Shown piece by piece: positions 50,701-64,000 of a stretch of DNA of 64,000 nt. Each line of letters starts with the position of its first letter. Positions within the stretch are counted from its first letter, which is position 1. The notes below the pieces were generated by a model. The model had not been told where the DNA came from. It was given only the letters and a program-made list of their open reading frames with translations, and ran no database searches. Position numbers and translations under genes: made by a program. Source of the stretch: Coturnix japonica (lineage: Eukaryota; Chordata; Aves; Galliformes; Phasianidae); assembly GCF_001577835.2 (NCBI RefSeq), contig NC_029527.1, positions 15,433,424-15,497,423 of the forward strand, in the 5' to 3' direction.

Positions 50701-50929
50701 TCATTCCTAAAAACCCTTTTGTGCTCATAAACGCTCTCCTTTCCACAGCAAAGAGATGTGCTTGAAAGGCTGAGCGGATCTGTGTAACATCTCTTTCAGG
50801 TACAAAGACTCCGTCGCGTTTTTGGCTGAGACAGATTTATTCCGGCTGTGGGACTTCAAAGGGAGCCAAGCTGTCGATCTGAGCTGTGCAGGGAGCTGCG
50901 GCCCACACATGAAGGAGCGGTGAGCTGTG
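47766..50929. other. Divergent IL5RA/TRNT1 intergenic interval
   Basis: Contains the unlocated IL5RA promoter and 5'UTR exon(s) on its left side and the TRNT1 upstream flank on its right. No coding sequence, repeat or RNA gene is recognised. Confidence 0.6.
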
Positions 50930-51340
50930 CATAGAACTCGTGCACAGATGATGCCACGGATCGGCCGGCACGAGGCGCCCGTGAGGAGCCGCTGTGGGGC
51001 GGGGGGGAGGCGGGGCCGCTGCCGGGTCGCGCCGCTGAGCTCATCGCGCTGCGCCGCACGGAGCTGTACGGAGCTGTACGGAGCCGCTCTGGGCCTCACC
51101 GAGGCCGGCAGCCCGCGGGTGAGTACGGGGCTCCTTTAGGGCTCCTTTGGGCCTTTCCTCGCAGCGGAGGCCCTCGGTCTGACGCGGCGTTGCGCTGTTC
51201 TCTCCCCAGATGTGGGCTGAGGTGTTGCTTCTGCCCTGCAGGGCCCGGCTCCTTCCTCCTCTCCGGCTGCGGCACCGCGCGGCGCGCACCATGAAGCTGC
51301 AGTCCCCGCAGTTCCAGGCGCTCTTCACGCCGGGGCTGCG
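50930..51340 (+). promoter_or_regulatory. CpG island promoter of TRNT1
   Basis: An abrupt rise in GC and CpG density in an otherwise AT-rich region. It includes GC-box-like GGGGCGGGG near 50996-51004 and no obvious TATA box. It spans the presumed non-coding first exon, its GTGAGT donor at 51119 and the first coding exon, typical of a housekeeping promoter. Confidence 0.8.
50948..51118 (+). other. TRNT1: TRNT1 first exon (3' border only supported)
   Basis: A consensus GTGAGT donor at 51119 pairs with the acceptor just before the ATG at 51210. The transcription start is unknown. The frame joined to the ATG is open back through this exon to an ATG pair at 50948, so part of it could be coding if transcription starts far enough upstream. 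Confidence 0.55.
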
Positions 51341-51351
51341 CAGCGTGGCAG
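51210..51351 (+). CDS. TRNT1: TRNT1 coding exon 1: targeting peptide
   Basis: Encodes [27 protein letters not shown] and then [12 protein letters not shown]. Two starts exist: Met1 at 51210 and Met28 at 51291 (ACC before ATG). Mammalian TRNT1 has the same MKLQSPEF internal Met. Exits one base into Glu. Confidence 0.92.
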
Positions 51352-54300
51352 GTGAGTTGGGGTGGGCAGCCAGCCCTTGGCGCTCCTATGGTCGCTCCGG
51401 GCCCATCAGCAGCTGTTGTTATTGATTGTGTTCCCCTCCTTGTGTCAGAACTGTTTGAGAAGAAGAACTACGAGCTGAGAATCGCAGGAGGCGCCGTCAG
51501 GGATTTGCTGAGTGGAATGACGCCTCAAGATGTGGATTTTGCCACCACGGCTACGCCGGAAGAGATGAAGGAGATGTTCAGCTCTGCTGGCGTCCGTCTG
51601 ATCAACAACAAAGGGGAGAAACACGGAACTATCACTGCCAGGGTTGGTTTGCAGTCGGGCTGTGGGTCTTCATTGTGTGGCAGGTGGGGAAGCTGATTCT
51701 GTGCTTCTCAGGGCTCACCTTATGTATCCTGCATGTTCCTTTGCTTCTTAACCTTCTGCAGTAAGGGTAGCTTGAACAGTTATATGGACACAGGCATTAT
51801 TTGGAGGTATTTGTGAGCTTTGATGTCAGTTCTGTATGGAAGCATCATATGTGTTTGCATACAGTTGGTGCTCAAGCCGCCTCCATGCAAACCAACACAG
51901 GGCAGGGAGATGTATAGCCTTGATACTTGCATTGATGTTGAGTTTCTGTGGGATTTCCAGCTCCATGAGCAGAACTTTGAGATCACTACACTTAGAATTG
52001 ACATCGTCACTGATGGACGGCACGCCGAGGTGGAATTCACCACCGACTGGGAAAAGGATGCGGAAAGGAGGGACCTGACCGTCAACTCCATGTTCTTAGG
52101 TAAAATGCTTTCAGAAGTAAATGTGTCGATAAAGCGCTGCTCTTCAGACCGTGGTGGGGAATTTTCCCTCTCGTGATGGATTCTTTTATAGTGCTGTCAG
52201 CCAAAGGCTCTGTACAAATACAGTGAGCCATTGGTGCTCTGCTTTTTCAGTAGGAGTGTTTATTAAATTTCTGCTTTTACGCTTTTTCATCCTGTAGGTC
52301 TGGATGGGACGTTGTACGACTTCTTCAATGGATACGATGACTTAAAAAACAAGAAGATTAGGTTTGTGGGAAAGGCAAGTGCAAGAATACAAGAAGATTA
52401 TTTACGAATCCTAAGATATTTCAGGTACTGGCTTTCACTGGGAAACGATAGCAATAAGAAGTACTTGTGATGGCTGATTGGAGGTGTAGAAACGGAGTTC
52501 CATGGAGAAGGTCTTATTCCTCAAAACATGGTGAAAGAAAGAAGCGCGTTTTGGCTTCTGTTCTCTCTGTGTGACCAAGAATCATAGAACCATAGAATCA
52601 CAAGGTTGGAAAGGACCCTCAAGATCATCCAGTCCAACTGTCCTCCCATCATTGTTACCACCACAAGCCACTAAACCATCTCTTGTAGCTCCTCATCCAG
52701 ACGCCTCTTGAACACTGCCAGGGTCAGCGACTCCACCACCTCCATAGAAATACGCTGTCCTTTGAAAACAGTCTTTACAACAGTTCTGTTTCAAGTATAA
52801 TTTAAATATTGAGTTTATTGATGGCCAGTTGTTGCCATGTAACCAACAGAAGTGCAGTTACTTGCCCTGAAGCTTTATGCAGCCTGGGAGACGGGGAGGA
52901 GAGTGAGTCTGATCAGGATTGATTGATTTGCTTTGGGCGGTGTAACAACTTAACACAACTTAACTGATCTTGTGCCTTTTTCTTTGGAACTGAACTTCTT
53001 TGGGCAGGTTTTATGGAAGGATTGCAGAAAAAGCTGGTGATCACGAATCCGACACACTGCAGGCAATTAAAGAGAATGCCAAAGGTTTGGCTGGGATTTC
53101 AGGAGAAAGGATTTGGGTGGAACTGAAAAAAATCCTTATCGGAAACCACGTAAATCATTTGGTTCGACTTCTGTACGAGCTGGATGTCGCGCAGTACATA
53201 GGTAAAGTTAAATGACTGTAAGTGATACAGGAATAGGAAAACAAAGAAGTTTGCTTTTACCTTTGTTAGCATGCTGGTTTCTTACTAACTAGCTCTTCAT
53301 TGGACTTTCTCCCCTCAGGTTTACCAGTTAATGGAAGCCTGGATGAACTTGACAGAGTCAGTAAAAATACTGCAAACCTGTGTCCGAAACCCATGACCGT
53401 TCTGACATCCTTGTTCAAGGTGAAGGATGATGTAACAAGCCTTGATTTGAGGCTGAAAATCTCAAAGGAGGAGAAAAACCTTGGCTTCTTTTTGCTGAAA
53501 CACCGTGAGGATTTAACTAAAGCGACGGGTCCAGAACCACTTAAACCGTATCAAGACTTCATCATGGATGTAAGTTGACTTGGTATTGCTGTACTTGGCT
53601 TTTAAAGTAACCAGGAATTTCTAGACAAGGTCCTGTGAAACTGTGGCCTATTCATGCAAATACAGCTATGGACTGAGTGTGCTGTACTGTCGCAATAGGA
53701 GTTCTCCTATTGCATTGTAAGATGGGATTTGGACCACAGGGGACTCCAGTTCCAGATATGCAAATCAAATCCTTTTAGTTGTATATTCAGTGCTATGCAT
53801 TCTTCACAATGTACTGTTAAATACACAACTTCTTCCACTGTGAATTTCAAGTCAAGCTGAAGTTCTGTACTTCCATTGCAGTAACTGAGAGTAGAGGTGT
53901 AAGATGTCCGTCTCAGCCGCATGGACTTCCTTCCATGGGGAAGATATGAGCCCCTCTCTGGATGTAGGCTGGAGTTAACGGCTAAAAAGCTAGTCAGTGA
54001 AATTCACAGAGTCTGCAAGTATTTGCTGTGCTCTCCAGGCTCAGGCTGAGTTTTAAAACTGATGAGACAGAGCTCCAGTCAGTCAGTTCATAAATCCAGG
54101 TTATGGTGCAGAAGTAAGTTTGCTTATAGGGCACAGTGGTGGACTACAGCACACAGTCTGACTTGTTACCTCGTTTCTCCTGATCCATCCTCTCCTTTCA
54201 GTCTAGGGAAGCAAATACGATATCGAGAATATTAGAACTTCTGAAGTACCAAGGAGAAGAGCAGCTTTTAAAAGGAATGCAGCAGTGGACTGTGCCTACT

Positions 54301-54450
54301 TTTCCTGTCAGCGGCCACGACTTGCGGAAAATGGGTTTCACTTGTGGAAAAGAAATTGGCTCAGCACTACAGCAGCTACGGGAGGAGTGGAAGAAGAGTG
54401 GGTACCACATGGATAAAGAAGAGTTGTTAAGTTGTATGAAGAAAGTGTAA
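51210..54450 (+). CDS. TRNT1: CCA tRNA nucleotidyltransferase 1 (complete coding region, 7 exons)
   Basis: TRNT1 adds and repairs the 3' CCA end of mitochondrial and cytosolic tRNAs from CTP and ATP. Coding exons: 51210-51351, 51449-51642, 51961-52099, 52298-52424, 53008-53201, 53319-53569, 54202-54450; all junctions are in frame and the total is 431 residues, against about 434 in human. Class II nucleotidyltransferase motifs are visible: motif A with [11 protein letters not shown] and the DVDFATT metal-binding aspartates, RRDLTVNSM (motif B) and [15 protein letters not shown] (template region). The Arg/Leu-rich N-terminus before MKLQSPQF fits a mitochondrial targeting peptide. ATG 51210 directly follows the acceptor. 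Introns are under 0.7 kb and empty apart from one CR1 fragment. Confidence 0.97.
51449..51642 (+). CDS. TRNT1: TRNT1 coding exon 2: catalytic motif A
   Basis: Encodes [37 protein letters not shown] and [17 protein letters not shown] is the nucleotide-binding loop and DVD supplies the catalytic carboxylates. The GTTGGT donor is off consensus but gives the correct phase. Confidence 0.95.
51961..52099 (+). CDS. TRNT1: TRNT1 coding exon 3
   Basis: Encodes [40 protein letters not shown] and [14 protein letters not shown] is the conserved motif that positions the nucleotide. Exits one base into Gly. Confidence 0.95.
52298..52424 (+). CDS. TRNT1: TRNT1 coding exon 4
   Basis: Encodes [40 protein letters not shown] and F, including most of the EDxxRxLR nucleobase-templating motif. 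Exits two bases into Arg. Confidence 0.95.
52581..52745 (-). mobile_element. CR1 LINE 3' fragment in TRNT1 intron
   Basis: Begins ATCATAGAACCATAGAATCA then GTTGGAAAGGACCCTCAAGA, TCATCCAGTCCAACTGTCCT and a GCGACTCCACCACCTCC end. This is a common CR1 subfamily in reverse orientation, 5'-truncated, within the intron between TRNT1 coding exons 4 and 5. Confidence 0.88.
53008..53201 (+). CDS. TRNT1: TRNT1 coding exon 5
   Basis: Encodes [40 protein letters not shown] and the helical neck region to QYIG. It matches human through [12 protein letters not shown]. Confidence 0.95.
53319..53569 (+). CDS. TRNT1: TRNT1 coding exon 6
   Basis: Encodes [40 protein letters not shown] and [12 protein letters not shown], part of the helical body/tail that holds the tRNA. 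Exits in phase 0 at GTAAGT. Confidence 0.95.
54202..54450 (+). CDS. TRNT1: TRNT1 terminal coding exon
   Basis: Encodes [60 protein letters not shown] and SCMKKV, ending in TAA. This is the C-terminal tail domain. It matches human through FPVSGHD and KKSGY. Confidence 0.95.
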   Translation, partial: SREANTISRILELLKYQGEEQLLKGMQQWTVPTFPVSGHDLRKMGFTCGKEIGSALQQLREEWKKSGYHMDKEELLSCMKKV

Positions 54451-54565
54451 AAGTTGACAATAAAGGAGGAAACATTTTGTGCTATCGTGCAGACGTACTG
54501 TAGGATGGGATGTTTGTAAAACATGTTCTTCAAAGTTGGTTGCAATAAAAATGTTCACGTGTGTG
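54451..54565 (+). terminator. TRNT1: TRNT1 3'UTR with two poly(A) signals
   Basis: AATAAA at 54459-54464 and 54544-54549. The second is followed by a GT-rich element (TTCACGTGTGTGTGAAGG), the usual downstream cleavage signal, so the 3'UTR is probably only about 115 bases. Confidence 0.75.
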
Positions 54566-54789
54566 TGAAGGGAGGGAAGGGAAAGGACTACTGGCCTTCA
54601 GTGCTTGGGGCATCTAGAACCAGCCCATACATGCAAACACTTAGCTCATATACACGTACTACACATACCCTCAGTGGTGCCTCTCTCCCAGCAGCGGAGG
54701 GTCATGGATAAAAGGCTTTGCTGCAACTAACAGATAAAAAAGAGATGAAAACTTACCCCACATCTACATCGGTTTGAATCAAATTGAGT

Positions 54790-57700
54790 TTTATTCTTTG
54801 CAAATTGTTTGCAAGCAACGAGATTTTCCTGAAAACTTGTCCCAAAAGGCAGACAGAGGAAGAGTTAAAGCAGAGAATGGGCTACACCTTCTGCAGCTCC
54901 TACAAAGCAATTAATGGTGATCAACAATGAACAAAATGAAGTGCAGCGCGTACAAAAATAGCATCATTATTACAAAAAAGGAACAGCTAGAACTGTTAAG
55001 AACAAGTGCGTAAATATCCTGTCCTCATTCTACACAGTCATCAAAACTAAGCTATATGAAAGCTTGCAATATTACAGGCTCTGATTGTATGACATCGTTA
55101 TGCTATTGCAGCAATACTACAACAGGGCAACCCCCTGTGGTTTCCCCCCACCCCAAAATGCCTTTAATCCTTTCAGCAGACCCAGCAAGGCCATGGCTGT
55201 GCCACCAGCACCGTGGCTGCGTAATTCCCAGGTCTCCCATAATAAGAGGAATTACAGTGGAAGAAAACCTCATTTGGCAGCAGCCAGCACGTTAATTGGA
55301 TTAATTACGGCATGAAGCCACATGCCAACCACCGAATGCAGTGAAGATAGCTATTACTGTAAGATATGCTGATTTTCTTTGTACTTAGCTCTCAAAAGCT
55401 TATGATGGCCATATTTGCCAGTAATAGATTTCCACAGTCCCAACATTCTAGTAGTTTTCTCTCCAAAAAAAGGATAAAAGAAGCATAGAGAACATTCATC
55501 AACATATTGAGCCTTTCACGACTCTACATCCACACTGAAGGTCACATGCTGGCTGGGCCTTTTGCATTTTAACTGCCAGCTTCACCATGACAGGATTCCC
55601 CAATTTTGCAGCAAGCTGAATGACACTTGCTTTCAGCCTGCAAAGTCACAGACTTACAAATGGGAAACAACTCACAGAAGGCTGGGCAGATGAAAAAGTC
55701 ATCAACACTAAGAAAAAGTTGGTGCTAATTTACTTGTGAGCTGTCTCACTTGGTAATATTAGCTACACTTGACAATATATGTATACACACAATACCAAAA
55801 ATATGCCTATTTTGTATTTCAGCATTGTGAACATAATGCCATTCTTAATTCAGGCCATCTGAAAGACTTAGGCAAAACCCAAAACACCTTGAGAAGTCCA
55901 GAGAGAGCTGAGAAAATGATCATCCTGAAGGCCTCACTCACTGAAAGCAAATGGCAGAAGATACTTAAGCACCTTAGCATTGCCCACAAGCCCTATTGAG
56001 GGTAATGGGAGCAAGAGATACTTGAGTACCTTAGAGGAGAAAAAAACAACCCAAGCCTACAGCTAAGCCATGTGTGGCTCTGTGTGTGTGTGTCTGTGTG
56101 CAGGGAGTGAGGGGGAAGCTAGGTGTGATTCTAGTGGCTATCTAGGTACAGAAGTTTCACAGTCTCACATACTGCTCCTTATTTTAGTCTTTCAAAAGCT
56201 TATTACATAAACACAATGAATATTTTCTTTCCATAAGAAAACGAGTGCATTCACCCCCTGTTTTTTCAGAGTTATATTCAAAGAAGTATTGCTTTTCACA
56301 GTTCACTGGCAAGTCAGAGTACTGCACAGACAATTAAATATGGTATTAAAGATGCCTATGGAGAAAACAAAAGTTATTACAGAAGCACAGAGGTAGAAGG
56401 CTTCGAAGAACTAAACCTGAGTTACACAATCATCAGTTCCTACCTACTTAGCATAATATCCTAACAGCCTTTCAGCATCTGGCATCTGGATTTTTCTTAA
56501 GCTGTACAGTAACACACACTACTTAGATTAGATCAGATCATACCTGTCTTGCAGAGGTCTGACCTTAGCCTCTCAGTGCAGTAATCTGTCCATGCTACAC
56601 GTCTGATGCAACTGGGAAGGAACAACTACTGGGTTACATCTTCAACCTTAAGCATTATTCCCATAGTATTTAACAACGCAAGTTCTTGAAAATGCACAAG
56701 AAGAAACAGTGAATGCAATAGCTTCAAGGTAAAAAGTGTGTATGTACACTCACAAACTGGAGAAATTTTGCCATTTTCAGGTTTGGTTTTTGTTCTGAGG
56801 GGAAAAAGAACAACAACCAAGCAGTAGCAAAAGCTGCTCCATTTTAGCATCCATTTCTGTAGCACAGACAAAGTCCCAGGAAACAAACTAACTGGAAAAG
56901 AGTGGGGGGGGGGAGGGGGAAGCACTGTCAGTTTGTTTCTTTAAGGTAAGGTGATAAAGTAAAATTTTACCTTATGATATTAAAGCACTGAAGGAAAAAG
57001 ATATGCTGAGTCTCTTATCAGAACAGGTATTAGAGAAAAATCTCCAGTCTCAGGGAATCCCAGGCATGCATTCCTATAAGCTGATCTCCCATTGAAATTG
57101 CTGTGAAAAATACAAAAACTACATTCCAAAGTAAACCACAGTAAATAACAATGTCTTTCATGTTCTGGGACTGACCAGTATATTCTGTATAAATAATTTA
57201 AAATTTAAAAGGTTTCTGAAGTCAGAAATGCTCAATATACCAGAGAACTTCTAAGGACCAAATACAATATAAGCTCCTTTCAAAGGGCATTTTCTGGCAT
57301 ACTTGTTCTAGCTGCACCCAGCAGCCAGCTCTGCCAGTTACACCACTACTACTGACATCACCAACACAACATCCTTCAGCCTTCTACTCTCTTCGATGGT
57401 TATTCAACAAACATTTCATAAACATCACGAGATTAAAACTGCGAAGTTAGAAACAGGGATTCTCATCAAAAACACTTTTAAGTAAGGGAAATATCCTGCA
57501 ATGAATTACTGGTATCTACCATCACATGTTGCATAATTATACTCTATTTCTTTCACTGCAGGCTGATAGCAGCAAACATTTCCTGAAATGAAAGTTCAGA
57601 CGAAGTAGAAAGTTCAGAGTCAAGTCTGCCCAAATGAACTGATTTCCTGGTGTCTCGTGCCACCTTCTCTCCACAGCTGTCATTTTTAAGAATCAACCTT

Positions 57701-57879
57701 CAATTCTCAGCGTCCAAAAAACAACAGCAACGTGGATGCACGGCAAAGGTGAAGCTTTCTTTGCGTGCGGCTGCGAGTTCTTGTTTTGTTAGTTTTTAAG
57801 TGAGCATCAAAAGCAGAACTAAGCAGATGCATCTAGGAGACAGAGTACTGCCTGTTCATCTCCAAAGCAAGGTACTGGA
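54790..57879 (-). other. CRBN: CRBN 3'UTR (inferred extent)
   Basis: Non-coding sequence after the CRBN stop. A minus-strand AATAAA (TTTATT at 54790-54795) is the last signal before TRNT1, so the UTR may reach about 3 kb; nearer sites are possible. It includes a G-rich run (plus strand) at 56904-56919. Nothing else is recognised. Confidence 0.45.
56904..56919 (+). repeat. G homopolymer run GGGGGGGGGGAGGGGG
   Basis: Ten G, one A, five G on the plus strand (C-rich in the CRBN transcript). It could form a quadruplex in DNA; otherwise a simple tract. Confidence 0.85.
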
Positions 57880-62926
<5,047 letters not shown>

Positions 62927-64000
62927 CTGATAAAAGAAAAAAAAAAAACAACACAGAGATATACACACCTAGAAGAGTATCAAAAACAGATTTTACTGCT
63001 TATCAATACATGGTACTACAAAATTTAAGCAGGCATCTAATAAATGGGATCTTATGTTGTACTAACATAAATCAAATGACCTGAGGAAACAGGCAGCGTA
63101 TTAACAAACCAAGCACATACTGCTCTAAAATATGGACTCACACCCTCAGCTAACTGTGCCGCTAGCTGACTGGACTTGGGTGCACGCTGAACTTTAGTAC
63201 ACCTAAAATCCAAATAAAAGCAATGAATTATAGATTCTTCTATCTATTCTTAATATGCCTCTAAAAGTCAGAATTAGCTGCTTCCCAAATATTTTTTGCA
63301 TTGGCCTACAGAACTTCAATATTTTCAGCAAAAGTTACTTGCTTTTTTTTTTTCCCTCTCCCAGTTAACTTCCTTTTCCATGAGATGCAACAGGACACCT
63401 ACATGCTTTAGAGCACAGGTTAGCCATTGGGATTGTGGCAGATGGATTTAAAGTCCGACTGACAACAGCTACACAACACTGGATTTTCAGATTTCTGTCT
63501 CCTCAAGTTACCTTTGGCAATAAACTGTCAGCTATTACATACCTAACTCTCAGAAAGGAAATTTAGCTGAAATGCAGTTTGCTATCTTCAAACCACAAAA
63601 GCTGATGTGCTTAGCGAGAGCTCAAAATCAGCAGAAATAGGATACAGACTCTGATTGTCCTTTAATATCCCAGCATCAATCAGGTCACCTATTCCACTGT
63701 GTCTGATAACAGTTACACAGCTACCAAGAATACTACCTAGAAGGAATGAATTTAATTTTTTTAATAGTATGATGCATGAGAAATCTTGAAACATAAGATG
63801 CATATCATTATTTTAAGGGTGATTTTATGTTATACAAAAGGAAAAATAAGCAAGAGAAGTCACTTATTCCTCCATTATTATTACCAGCCTCCAGTCATCC
63901 TGAAGAAAACCACCCCTCTTGAGATCAGTTACTGTCCTCTCCATATCTAAATCATGCAGCTGGATGCTTCTGTACGTTGTTCAAGCTCAGCATTTAGAGA
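62927..64000 (-). other. CRBN intron (to the window edge)
   Basis: The preceding exon should encode the GRQRF-ELRTQSDG region and exit after two bases of Gly. No such sequence is seen here, so it probably lies beyond 64000. No repeat or RNA gene is recognised. Confidence 0.6.

Noticed and set aside
51820-51960. Open frame running from the intron into TRNT1 coding exon 3
   Set aside because: It is read-through of the intron; the human protein continues AR-LHE directly across the junction, so these bases are not normally coding.
63131-63205. Minus-strand candidate exon upstream of the first CRBN exon seen
   Set aside because: It has a loose acceptor and a GG-GT border, but the translation (KVQRAPKSSQLAAQ) does not resemble the conserved cereblon sequence expected there.

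Overview
The window is vertebrate nuclear DNA, most likely from a bird and probably a galliform such as chicken. Four multi-exon host genes can be read exon by exon from recalled mammalian protein sequences, and the only interspersed repeats I recognise are short 3'-end fragments of CR1 LINEs, the typical avian repeat. Gene order and strand, CNTN4 (+), IL5RA (-), TRNT1 (+), CRBN (-), match human 3p26.

Layout. Positions 1-34660 hold the last 12 coding exons of contactin-4: the end of one Ig domain, the last Ig domain, four fibronectin III domains and the GPI-anchor signal. They are followed by a long 3'UTR that ends near a poly(A) signal at 36225. IL5RA runs on the minus strand from 47765 to 38017. 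Nine coding exons are identified; the membrane-spanning exon is expected between 38969 and 43918 but I could not find it. A CpG-rich promoter at about 50930-51340 drives TRNT1, whose complete coding sequence lies at 51210-54450 in seven exons. CRBN is on the minus strand and enters from beyond the right edge; its last seven coding exons lie at 62926-57880, followed by a 3'UTR of about 3 kb that probably ends near 54790.

The genes form two convergent pairs (CNTN4/IL5RA and TRNT1/CRBN) around one divergent IL5RA/TRNT1 interval. They do not act in one pathway: CNTN4 is a neuronal adhesion protein, IL5RA a type I cytokine receptor, TRNT1 the CCA-adding tRNA enzyme and CRBN the substrate receptor of a cullin-4 ubiquitin ligase. 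Every exon junction listed keeps the reading frame, which supports intact genes.

No CRISPR array, operon, virus-like element or new multi-gene system is visible. The points worth a second look are species-specific protein differences (CRBN, IL5RA), splice-site peculiarities, a possible TRNT1 N-terminal extension, candidate intronic regulatory elements and a few simple-sequence tracts.
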